In this document: one piece after another, positions 1-6,209 of the stretch
Position numbering within the stretch: the first letter of the stretch is position 1
Layout: every line of letters begins with the position of its first letter
Source of the DNA: JBGOUV01 sp041477815
GTDB taxonomy: Bacteria > Acidobacteriota > Terriglobia > Bryobacterales > JACQDG01
DNA length: 7,859 nt
Reading direction: 5' to 3'
NCBI GenBank assembly: GCA_041477815.1
Contig: JBGOUV010000330.1
Span: 1-7,859, forward strand
The notes under the pieces: model-generated
The model's input: only the letters and a program-made list of their open reading frames with translations
Database searches by the model: none
What the model was told of the DNA's origin: nothing
Made by a program: the position numbers and the translations under genes

Positions 1-1275
1 CACCTGGCCGCCACGGCCGCGGCCCACGCCGTGTTCCGCCGCCTCGCCGTCTTCCGGCGCCTGACCTCGCCGCCGGCCGCCCTCCTCGCCGCCGCCATCT
101 TCGCTCTCCATCCCCTGCAGTCCGAGGCCGTCTGTTACGTCTTCGCCCGCGCCAGCCTCCTGACCACCCTGTTCTGTCTCCTGTCCTGGCGCGAGTGGCT
201 CGACGACCGCCCGTGGCCAGCGGTCGGACTCTTCTGCCTGGCCCTCCTGGCCAAGGAGGAAGCCGTCAGCTTCCCCATTTTTCTCTGGCTGGCCACCCGC
301 GATACACCCCGCCGCCGGCCCCCGCTGGCCGCCATGGCGGCCGCCTCGGTCGCCGCCGGACTACGCCTTCTGTGGGTCGCCGGTCACACCCCCGGCTCCG
401 GCCTCACCCCGGCCCCGTCCGGCCACTATCTCCTCCAGCAGGCGGCGTCAATCGCCAAGTATCTCCAACTCTTCCTATTTCCTAGCGGCCAGAACTTCGA
501 CCATCACATCACGTTGTCAGCGGTCGCCCTTGGCACCCTGATGGCCCTAGTCGCCCTAATCGCCTGGCGCCGCCCTCCTGGCGCGTCCTGGCTCCTCGGC
601 TCCCTCCTCCTGCTCGCCCCTACCTCCAGCGTGATCCCCCTGGCCGACCTCGCCTACGAACACCGCATGTATCTCCCCCTGATCGCCCTGTCCCTCGCCG
701 CCGCCCTCTGGCTCACACGCCTGCCGCGTCCGGTGCAGGTGCTCCTCGCTCTCGCCCTGGCCGCCACCACCTTCGCCCGCGCCCGTGTCTGGACCTCCGA
801 GCAATCCCTCTGGGCCGACGCTGCCGCCAAGTCCCCTCACAAGCTCCGCCCCAAGCTCCAGCTTGCCCGTACGCTCTTCCAGTCCGACCCCGAGCGTGCC
901 GAATCCCTGCTGCTCGAAGCCCGCCGGCTCGAGCCCCGCAACCCGGAAACCTACACCCAGATGGGGACGCTCATGCTGGAGCAACGCAATCCCTACGGCG
1001 CGGTCGGCGAGTTCGAGGACGCCCTCCGGCTCTCCACCAGCCCCGACACCCTCTCCAACCGCGGCACGGCTTTATTTCTCCTGGGCCGCCTGGGCGAAGC
1101 CGAGTCCGACTTCCGCCGCGCCCTCGACCTCCAACCCTGCCACTACAACGCCCGCCACAACCTTCTTCTGCTATACCGACACCGCGGCGACCCCGCCCGC
1201 CGGCGCGAAGTCTCCACACTCCCGCCCGGCTGCCGCTTCACGCCCGACCAGCGCGCCGAATTCACGTCCCCGTAG
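1..1275 (+). CDS. TMTC/GT-C-like multi-spanning membrane protein with C-terminal TPR repeats (5' partial)
   Basis: The frame is open from base 1 to a TAG at 1273-1275, so the true start lies upstream; the GTG at 31 is only the first start-like codon inside the window. Numbering residues from that GTG, the first 260 residues are mostly hydrophobic helices separated by short loops. Blocks typical of TMTC/O-mannosyltransferase-like bacterial proteins are visible: HPLQSEAVCYV near 27, LLAKEEAVSFP near 72, and APTSSVIPLADLAYEHRMYLP ending at 216. The tail carries about three and a half TPR repeats (roughly 270-302, 303-336, 337-369 and a half repeat to 390), with typical A-x-x-x-F/L and terminal P positions. 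Family knowledge suggests an inner-membrane sugar transferase using a lipid-linked donor, with the TPRs binding a partner. The acidic catalytic motif of GT-C enzymes normally sits in the first external loop, which is outside this window, so activity is unproven. It is convergent with the small HTH gene. Confidence 0.75.
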   Translation, partial: HLAATAAAHAVFRRLAVFRRLTSPPAALLAAAIFALHPLQSEAVCYVFARASLLTTLFCLLSWREWLDDRPWPAVGLFCLALLAKEEAVSFPIFLWLATRDTPRRRPPLAAMAAASVAAGLRLLWVAGHTPGSGLTPAPSGHYLLQQAASIAKYLQLFLFPSGQNFDHHITLSAVALGTLMALVALIAWRRPPGASWLLGSLLLLAPTSSVIPLADLAYEHRMYLPLIALSLAAALWLTRLPRPVQVLLALALAATTFARARVWTSEQSLWADAAAKSPHKLRPKLQLARTLFQSDPERAESLLLEARRLEPRNPETYTQMGTLMLEQRNPYGAVGEFEDALRLSTSPDTLSNRGTALFLLGRLGEAESDFRRALDLQPCHYNARHNLLLLYRHRGDPARRREVSTLPPGCRFTPDQRAEFTSP

Positions 1276-1372
1276 GCTCGCCCGGTATCACGTGCTGGAA
1301 AACTGCAAGCGTCTGGAAGGTGGTTGCCGGCCCGGCCGTAAGGCTATATCAAATCTACTCATTACCCTCGCC

Positions 1373-1416
1373 GCGTAGGCCCTCGGACAGGAGGGGATGG
1401 GAAGGGGGCCTAACGC
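1373..1416. other. Bulged 10-bp hairpin in the convergent spacer, overlapping the HTH stop codon
   Basis: The left arm GCGTAGGCCC (1373-1382) pairs with the right arm GGGCCTAACGC (1406-1416), giving 6 + 4 base pairs with one bulged A and a loop of 23 bases. It lies between two convergent genes and covers the stop codon of the minus-strand HTH gene (1410-1412). No T-run follows on either strand, so it is not a standard intrinsic terminator. It may act as a weak bidirectional end or an mRNA 3'-stabilising structure. Confidence 0.4.
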
Positions 1417-1628
1417 CTGACCGGGACGGCGGGCGCCTGGTTGGCGAACAACCGGAGAATCTGCAGGTCGGAAGGGCGAAACCGCATCAATTGAACGGCT
1501 TCCAGCGCTTTTGATTCGAGCAGAAGGCGCAGCAGCAGGGAGCGGAACTGGCCAACAGTGACGTCCAAGGCGCGCGCTGCTTCGGCCACGCTGTAGATGG
1601 TCTTACCCGCCTGGAGTCTCAGGTTCAT
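1410..1628 (-). CDS. Small MerR/excisionase-like helix-turn-helix protein (72 aa)
   Basis: The ATG at 1628 is the first possible start, because an in-frame TAA lies four codons upstream (1638-1640). Residues 12-33 read as a helix-turn-helix: YSVAEAARALDVTVGQFRSL, with the first helix at SVAEAARAL, a turn at DVT, and the recognition helix from V25. A following MRFRPSDLQILRLF (48-61) resembles the 'R-x-Y/F...D-L-x-x-L' segment of MerR-type winged helices, here shortened. It probably binds DNA, but no effector or dimerisation domain is present. The ribosome binding site is poor: only AGGG about 14 bases upstream. It lies downstream of the TonB receptor on the same strand, separated by 116 bases and a probable terminator, so readthrough could link the two. 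No function is assigned; a chance frame is possible, but the HTH pattern makes a real gene more likely. Confidence 0.6.
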   Translation of the reverse strand: MNLRLQAGKTIYSVAEAARALDVTVGQFRSLLLRLLLESKALEAVQLMRFRPSDLQILRLFANQAPAVPVRR

Positions 1629-1703
1629 GTGCGCCGCTTACCCTAATAGCAATCTTGGGGCCAACGCGTGGTCCGGCGCAATCGGGGAAAGTACTTATAC
1701 ACA

Positions 1704-1726
1704 CCCGCCCCCAGGGTAAGGGCGGG
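1704..1726 (-). terminator. Probable terminator of the minus-strand TonB receptor
   Basis: CCCGCCC (1704-1710) and GGGCGGG (1720-1726) form a perfect 7-bp GC stem with a 9-base loop. It begins 18 bases after the receptor stop codon on the minus strand. Read in that direction, the stem is followed by TGTGTATAAGTACTTTC, which is only moderately T-rich, so termination may be partial. Confidence 0.5.
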
Positions 1727-1744
1727 CCGGTTGGAACCCCGAGC

Positions 1745-4700
1745 TTAGAAAACGAACTTCAGGGCCAACTGCAAGTTGCGCATGTTGGTGCGCGTCCCCG
1801 TAATCTGCCCAAACGCGCCGCTGGCCACGTTAGTGTTCGGGTTCCCCCAGTTCGGGTGGTTCGGGAAGTTGAACGCCTCGAACCGGAACTGGAGATAGCG
1901 AGCCTCGCTCATCAGCCTGAAGTTCTTGTGAGCCGCGAAATCCCAGTTGATGATGCCCGGGGACATGAGCGTGTTACGGCCGGTGTTCCCGAACGTGCCC
2001 GGAGAAGCCACAGAGAAAACGCTGGTATTGAAGAATCGCTGGGGGTCCTGCTGGCCCCGCGGCAGATCCGGTTTCTGGCCGTTGTTTTGGGCGCGGTCGT
2101 TGATCGAGCCGGTGTTGGAGGTATCGAGCCCGTTGGTGATGGTCACCGGGAAGCCGGTCTGGAGTGTCAGGTTGGTGCTGAGCTGCCATCCGCCGCCCAG
2201 CGCGTTCCCCACCGGATTGTCGATCCCGAACTTGCGCCCCTTACCGAAAGGCAGCTCCCAAAGGACGCTGGGGATCAGGCGGTGCCGGGCGTCGTGGCTG
2301 GAACGGGCCTTTTCGCAAGAGCGACAGTAGCTATTCTGCGGGAACAGCACGTCGCCGCCCTGGTTGCGGATCGCGGTGGCCGTGTCGATCGATTTGGAAT
2401 AAGTGTAACTGACCAGGTAGGTCAGGCCGCTGTTGTACCGCTTGGTCAGCTTGACACCCAGCCCGTTGTACTTGCCGACGCCTCCGTTATCGACGAGCTG
2501 GATGCGCCCGAACGTGGGGAAGGGGGCGCGGTCCGGGATGCCCCGGCGATCCACGCGGGGATCGGCGGGCAGCGTCTCGTTGACGGCGCGCATGGCTTCC
2601 AGGTGGCGTGTCAAGCTGCCGAGATAACTGAGCTCCAGCAGCGTGCCCATCGGCAGCTCGCGCTGGACGTTGAACATGTACTGGATCGCGTACGGCGTGC
2701 GCCGGTCGTAAGGATTGGCGAAGGTGTAGGGGTGGTCCACGTTAGCCAGGCCGCCGGAGATCGAAGCCAGGGCCGTGGTCCAGTCCAGGTTGGGCGTGTT
2801 GGTGTTGGAGTTGTAGCGAAGACGGCCGGCGAGATTCCGCGCCATGTCAAAGCGCGGGTTGCCGGAGTCCTGCGAGTAGAAGTAGCCGCCGCCGGTACGA
2901 ATGACCCATTTCGGGCTTGGCGACCAGGTGATGCCAAAACGCGGCGCGAAGTCGTTTTTGTCCACGCCCACCAGCCGGTTCCCCAGCAACCCGTCGCACT
3001 TGGTGGCGATGTTGACCCAGCGCAGCCGCAGCCCCTCGTAACAGTCCTGGCGCGCCGCGCCCTGCCGCTGGAAGAACGGATACAGGTTCCGGTCGGCGAC
3101 GTTGGGATTCTCCAGAGTCATGCGCGCATCGAAGGGAACAATGCCATTGAACAGCGTGCCGGTCTGGTCCTCCCAGGACGGGGTGAGCTCGTAGCGCAGG
3201 CCGATGTTCAGGGTGACCTTCGACGTAAGCTTCCAGTTGTCGTCGAAGTAAAGCGCGAACCCGGTGGAACGGAACTTCGCATTCGCGATCGAAACCGCGG
3301 CTTCCGCCTGGTAGGTCTCGCCGAGCAGGTAGTCGGCAAACGGATCGCCGGAGCGCTGGGTGATAGCCAGGTTATTGGAGGCGTTGCGGGTGAACGTAAA
3401 CTGCCCGCGCGCGAACTGGTTGCCGATCTGGTTATAGCGGTCGTTGCGAAACTCGCCGCCGAATTTGAAGGAGTGCTTGCCCCGGATCAGCGAGAAGTTA
3501 TCGATGAGCTGGATGGCCGAATTATTGTTCTCGTAGGGTCCTTCCGAATCGTTCCCGAAGCCCGCGTAAACGCCGGAGAGGGATACGTTGGGAATTCCCC
3601 ACTGCACCGGCGGGCCGGAGTTGAGGCCGGGGATCTTCAGGGCGCCCACCACATCCCTGGAAAACGCCAGCTCCGGACCCGTGGTGTTGTAGAACTGGGT
3701 GAAGCCGAAGCGGGCCTCGTTGACCATCGAGGACGACAGGACACGGGTATTGCCTACCATGTACTGGTTGAAGTTGGTGACGATCTTGCTTCCGTTCAGC
3801 CGCAGGGCCTCGGTGAGCTGGTTTTCGTCTCCCCAGCTATAACGGCCGTTCCACTGCGATTTGGTGCTTTCCACCCAATCGAACCGGCTGATGAACTGGT
3901 CGCGGTTGATGGGACGCCCCTGCGCTTGGATGAAGTTGTTCCGTAAGTCCACGATGGGGAGATTCGGCGTCGGGTAGAACTCCAGAAGAGCTTTGGAGGT
4001 CGGATGGAGACGCGAGGCCGGGATGATGTTGTTCGGGAACAGAGTTGCTGTCAGCGTATTCCCCGACGGCGTGCGCGTCCGCGGGTCGTAGATTCCGGCG
4101 ATGTTCAGGGCGTTGCTGGCCGGCAGGCGGGTCAGCTCGCTGAAGTCGCCGCCATCCATCGCCACCGAGGGCAAACTGTTCACGGCCTGCACGTTGCGGC
4201 GCTGCCGGAACCATTCGTAGTTGGCCATGAAGAACAGCTTGTCTTTTCCCTTTAGCAGCTTGGGAACGCTGACCGGACCACCCACCGTGAATCCGAACTG
4301 GTTCCACTTGAAGGGATCCTTGGGAGGGCGGGCGCTGGTGAAGGCGTAGTTCTTGGCGTCCAGCTTCTCGTTGCGGACAAAGGAGAACAGGGTGCCGTGA
4401 TAGTCGTTGGTGCCGGACTTCGTGGAGACATTGATCTGCACGGCGCCGCGACCGTATTCGGCGGGATAAATGCCGCTCTGGACCTTGAACTCCTGGAGCG
4501 CGTCGATACTCGGAAGCACGACAAAGGTGTTGAAGTTCGGGTCCGTGTTCTCGACGCCGTCCAGCGTGAAGCGGTTGTATTGGGCGCGCTGGCCGGCCAC
4601 CGAGATGCTTTGCTCGGAACGAATGCCCCCCTGGCGGGAGCCGGCTTGGCCGGCGCTGGGGAAGCCGAAGCTTACGTTCGGCGCCAGCGCAACCAGGGAC

Positions 4701-5152
4701 AAGTAGTTACGGCCGTTCAGAGGCATGTCTACGATCTGCCTGCCTTCGATGACCGTCCCCACCGTGGAGTTTTCGCTCGTCAGCAGCGCCGCCTGCGCCG
4801 AGACTTCCACCACCTCGGAGAGCTGGCCGACCTGCATGTCGATGTCCAGCCGCGCTCGCAGCTCGACCTGGATCTGTATCCCGGTCCGGGTGTACGTCTT
4901 GAACCCTTGCTTTTCCGCCTTGATGTTGTACTGGCCCGGAGGGATGGCGGGGAAGGCGTAGACGCCGACGTCGTTGCTTTCGGTGGTGCGGGCGGCGTTG
5001 GTGCCGATGTTGGTTAAGGCGATGGCGGCTCCCGCCACCACGGCGCCGGTCGGATCGCGAACCTCCCCGGTGATTTCACCGAAAGTTTGGGCGAAGACGC
5101 TTCCCGCGCCCAGCAGAAGACAAATCAAGGCACCACCCAGCCGGATCTTCAT
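1745..5152 (-). CDS. Oar-like TonB-dependent outer-membrane receptor with carboxypeptidase-regulatory-like domain
   Basis: The ATG at 5152 is chosen over the in-frame ATG at 5167 because a perfect GGAGG lies 8 bases before it; this start also gives the same residue numbers as the paralogue at 6210. The 1135-residue protein has a Sec signal peptide (MKIRLGGALICLLLGAGSVFA, cut before Q22). A beta-sandwich carboxypeptidase-regulatory-like domain follows at about 25-105 (GEITGEVRDPTGAVVAGA, PPGQYNIKAEKQGFK). The plug spans about 125-240, with PLNGRNYL at 144-151, LDGVENTDPNFN at 197-208 and AEYGRG at 231-236. The rest is a long beta-barrel ending in FRFEAFNFPNHPNWGN and a terminal ...LALKFVF, as expected for Bam-dependent insertion. 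Length is normal for this acidobacterial family. Members import or bind large substrates using TonB energy, but the ligand is unknown. Cysteine pairs at C704/C719 and C943/C946 fall in likely surface loops. The gene is divergent from the propeller gene, with an extended -10 promoter upstream. Confidence 0.93.
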   Translation of the reverse strand: MKIRLGGALICLLLGAGSVFAQTFGEITGEVRDPTGAVVAGAAIALTNIGTNAARTTESNDVGVYAFPAIPPGQYNIKAEKQGFKTYTRTGIQIQVELRARLDIDMQVGQLSEVVEVSAQAALLTSENSTVGTVIEGRQIVDMPLNGRNYLSLVALAPNVSFGFPSAGQAGSRQGGIRSEQSISVAGQRAQYNRFTLDGVENTDPNFNTFVVLPSIDALQEFKVQSGIYPAEYGRGAVQINVSTKSGTNDYHGTLFSFVRNEKLDAKNYAFTSARPPKDPFKWNQFGFTVGGPVSVPKLLKGKDKLFFMANYEWFRQRRNVQAVNSLPSVAMDGGDFSELTRLPASNALNIAGIYDPRTRTPSGNTLTATLFPNNIIPASRLHPTSKALLEFYPTPNLPIVDLRNNFIQAQGRPINRDQFISRFDWVESTKSQWNGRYSWGDENQLTEALRLNGSKIVTNFNQYMVGNTRVLSSSMVNEARFGFTQFYNTTGPELAFSRDVVGALKIPGLNSGPPVQWGIPNVSLSGVYAGFGNDSEGPYENNNSAIQLIDNFSLIRGKHSFKFGGEFRNDRYNQIGNQFARGQFTFTRNASNNLAITQRSGDPFADYLLGETYQAEAAVSIANAKFRSTGFALYFDDNWKLTSKVTLNIGLRYELTPSWEDQTGTLFNGIVPFDARMTLENPNVADRNLYPFFQRQGAARQDCYEGLRLRWVNIATKCDGLLGNRLVGVDKNDFAPRFGITWSPSPKWVIRTGGGYFYSQDSGNPRFDMARNLAGRLRYNSNTNTPNLDWTTALASISGGLANVDHPYTFANPYDRRTPYAIQYMFNVQRELPMGTLLELSYLGSLTRHLEAMRAVNETLPADPRVDRRGIPDRAPFPTFGRIQLVDNGGVGKYNGLGVKLTKRYNSGLTYLVSYTYSKSIDTATAIRNQGGDVLFPQNSYCRSCEKARSSHDARHRLIPSVLWELPFGKGRKFGIDNPVGNALGGGWQLSTNLTLQTGFPVTITNGLDTSNTGSINDRAQNNGQKPDLPRGQQDPQRFFNTSVFSVASPGTFGNTGRNTLMSPGIINWDFAAHKNFRLMSEARYLQFRFEAFNFPNHPNWGNPNTNVASGAFGQITGTRTNMRNLQLALKFVF

Positions 5153-5160
5153 CCTTACTC

Positions 5161-5165
5161 CCTCC
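5161..5165 (-). promoter_or_regulatory. Shine-Dalgarno site deciding the receptor start at 5152
   Basis: On the minus strand GGAGG occupies 5165-5161 with an 8-base gap to the ATG at 5152. It overlaps the codons just after the alternative ATG at 5167, which has no comparable site of its own. The shorter reading begins directly with a typical signal peptide. Confidence 0.75.
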
Positions 5166-5207
5166 ATAACAGCCCCGTACCGCCCCTAAGCTCAGCGGAT
5201 GGCAGAA

Positions 5208-5236
5208 ATTATCGCACGAGCAGGCCGGAGACGCAA
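5208..5236 (-). promoter_or_regulatory. Sigma-70-like extended -10 promoter for the TonB receptor
   Basis: On the minus strand, TTGCGT (5236-5231) is followed after exactly 17 bases by GATAAT (5213-5208). The hexamer is preceded by TGC, which gives an extended -10 element (TGn-GATAAT) that would compensate for the weak -35 (three of six consensus bases). Transcription would begin near 5201, leaving a leader of about 50 bases before the ATG at 5152. Confidence 0.55.
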
Positions 5237-5240
5237 TGGG

Positions 5241-5250
5241 TGATATATCA
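5241..5250. promoter_or_regulatory. Perfect 10-bp palindrome TGATATATCA, candidate operator
   Basis: TGATATATCA is its own reverse complement. It lies 4 bp upstream of the -35 of the minus-strand receptor promoter and 8 bp before the Shine-Dalgarno site of the plus-strand propeller gene, so one bound protein could affect both. It is AT-rich in a GC-rich region. A palindrome this short can arise by chance, and it may instead form part of a -10 region for the propeller gene, although I see no -35 at proper spacing. Confidence 0.35.
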
Positions 5251-5258
5251 TTTAACCC

Positions 5259-5264
5259 AGGAGG
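5259..5264 (+). promoter_or_regulatory. Shine-Dalgarno site of the propeller gene
   Basis: A perfect AGGAGG sits 5 bases before the ATG at 5270. It excludes the longer in-frame reading that begins at 5087, whose first 61 codons overlap the divergent receptor gene and the promoter region and do not resemble any protein family. Confidence 0.8.
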
Positions 5265-5269
5265 CCCCC

Positions 5270-6130
5270 ATGCTACCTCACGCCATGCAACGCAGAGATT
5301 TCCTGGCCCTGGCCGCGGCGGTCATCGACTTCGGCAAGATCCCCGCCCGCAAGGTTGGGAAGGTGGAAACAGTTTTTAAATCCCCCGGTCCCAAGCCCAA
5401 CGGTTTACAGGCCACCAAGGAGGGCCTGTGGATCATGGATCAGGGCGAAGGCAATCGCGTCTATCTGGTCACCTACGAGGGCGGCAAGGTCCTGCGCGAA
5501 TTCGGGACCGAAGCCGACCGGGCCAGCGGCATCACGTTCGACGGCGAAGCCGTCTGGCTGGCTTCTACCTACGGCCGCGAGATCATCCGCGCCGACGCCC
5601 ACACCGGCAAGACCATCCAGAGATTCTTCACCCCCGGAGCCGGCGTGATCTACCGCATGACGAAGGACGTGCCGGGACGCAGCAGTCCCCTGGCCAAGCG
5701 GGAGCCGGCGCCGGCCGGGAGCAAGGCCCGCGGTAAAGGCCAGCAAGTCGGCGGCTTCCAGCAAGGACAGGTGCAGGGGGCCCGGGCCCTGGGCACCGGC
5801 GCTCACGGCCTGGAGTGGCGGGACGGCAAACTCTGGATGGCCGTGCCGCCTTCGCGCATGATCTATCGCCTCGATCCCCAAGAGTGGATCATCGAGCATA
5901 TGTTCCCGACGGCCGGCAACCGCCCCCACGGCATCGGCTGGGAAGGCAAGTATCTGTGGTGCGCCGATTCCAACCTGAACGCCTTCTTCAAGCACGACCC
6001 CGATAGCGGCGCCATCGTCGAGAAGATCCAGTTGGCCGACAGCGATCCGCTGCCTCATGGAATGACCATCTGGCAGGGCACGATGTGGTACTGCGACGAC
6101 GTGGGTATAGTATGCCGCCTGAAGATGTAG
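5270..6130 (+). CDS. Vgb/NHL-like beta-propeller protein with Tat-like N-terminus
   Basis: The 286-residue protein starts at the ATG 5 bases after AGGAGG. Residues 6-18 (MQRRDFLALAAAV) look like a twin-arginine signal, but the hydrophobic part is short and no clear AxA cleavage site follows, since D20 and basic residues come next. Five repeats follow, each with G-x8-W spacing: G45/W54, G87/W96, G180/W189, G221/W230 and G264/W273. They have the form PHGI...LW..D...N...D...G...., as in virginiamycin-B-lyase-like, SMP-30 and NHL propellers. Between the second and third repeat the spacing is 93 instead of 41-43, and residues 136-176 are low-complexity (Gly/Gln/Arg/Lys/Ala/Pro). Propellers of this kind bind small ligands or act as lyases or lactonases; lyase residues cannot be confirmed here, so no reaction is assigned. 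Location is probably periplasmic if the signal works. The gene may be co-transcribed with the receptor 79 bases downstream. Confidence 0.82.
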   Translation: MLPHAMQRRDFLALAAAVIDFGKIPARKVGKVETVFKSPGPKPNGLQATKEGLWIMDQGEGNRVYLVTYEGGKVLREFGTEADRASGITFDGEAVWLASTYGREIIRADAHTGKTIQRFFTPGAGVIYRMTKDVPGRSSPLAKREPAPAGSKARGKGQQVGGFQQGQVQGARALGTGAHGLEWRDGKLWMAVPPSRMIYRLDPQEWIIEHMFPTAGNRPHGIGWEGKYLWCADSNLNAFFKHDPDSGAIVEKIQLADSDPLPHGMTIWQGTMWYCDDVGIVCRLKM

Positions 6131-6133
6131 CTT

Positions 6134-6157
6134 GCCTGTGGGCCAGGCTTCCGGCCT
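6134..6157. other. Overlapping short GC hairpins after the propeller gene
   Basis: GCCTG (6134-6138) can pair with CAGGC (6144-6148), and AGGC (6145-6148) can instead pair with GCCT (6154-6157); the two folds exclude each other. They begin 3 bases after the propeller stop codon. Stems are short and there is no T-run, so a terminator is not supported. The arrangement resembles the short palindromic 'AGGCTTCC-GCCT' elements that I recall being scattered between genes in some acidobacteria and planctomycetes, but that link is from memory and unverified. Confidence 0.25.
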
Positions 6158-6197
6158 CTAGAGCGAGGTCTGATAAGTTTCTAAAGAGTTCACCTCT

Positions 6198-6203
6198 GGG
6201 AGG
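6198..6203 (+). promoter_or_regulatory. Shine-Dalgarno site of the second TonB receptor
   Basis: GGGAGG lies 6 bases before the ATG at 6210, and the encoded protein begins with a signal peptide. I see no convincing promoter in the 79-base gap, which allows co-transcription with the propeller gene. Confidence 0.75.
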
Positions 6204-6209
6204 ATAGAC

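Noticed and set aside
1289..1294. CACGTG palindrome after the TPR gene
   Set aside because: Six-base palindromes are expected by chance in GC-rich DNA, and it lies 3' of a gene with no promoter nearby.
1326..1336. GCCGGCCCGGC inverted repeat
   Set aside because: The one-base gap between the arms cannot form a stable loop without opening pairs, and such strings are common at this base composition.
785..1378. A 197-codon plus-strand frame overlapping the TPR region
   Set aside because: It is a Ser/Pro/Thr/Ala-rich shift of the TPR coding sequence, with no domain; the overlapping frame carries the TPR pattern.
1655..3946. A 763-codon open frame on the plus strand opposite the minus-strand receptor
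   Set aside because: Its codons are in exact register with the receptor codons on the other strand, so it stays open only because the receptor rarely uses TTA, CTA or TCA. The product is a repetitive Val/Gly/Arg/Glu/Leu mix without a domain. The same in-register antisense frames occur opposite the other three large genes.
5153..5167. Five-codon N-terminal extension of the minus-strand receptor
   Set aside because: The GGAGG that serves the ATG at 5152 lies inside this extension, and the shorter start gives a regular signal peptide and the same numbering as the paralogue.
5087..5269. N-terminal extension of the propeller protein by 61 codons
   Set aside because: It overlaps the divergent receptor gene and promoter, and a perfect AGGAGG precedes the ATG at 5270, directly before the Tat-like N-terminus.
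5405..6058. A 217-codon minus-strand open frame opposite the propeller gene
   Set aside because: It is in-register antisense to a clear propeller gene, with no ribosome site or recognisable motif.
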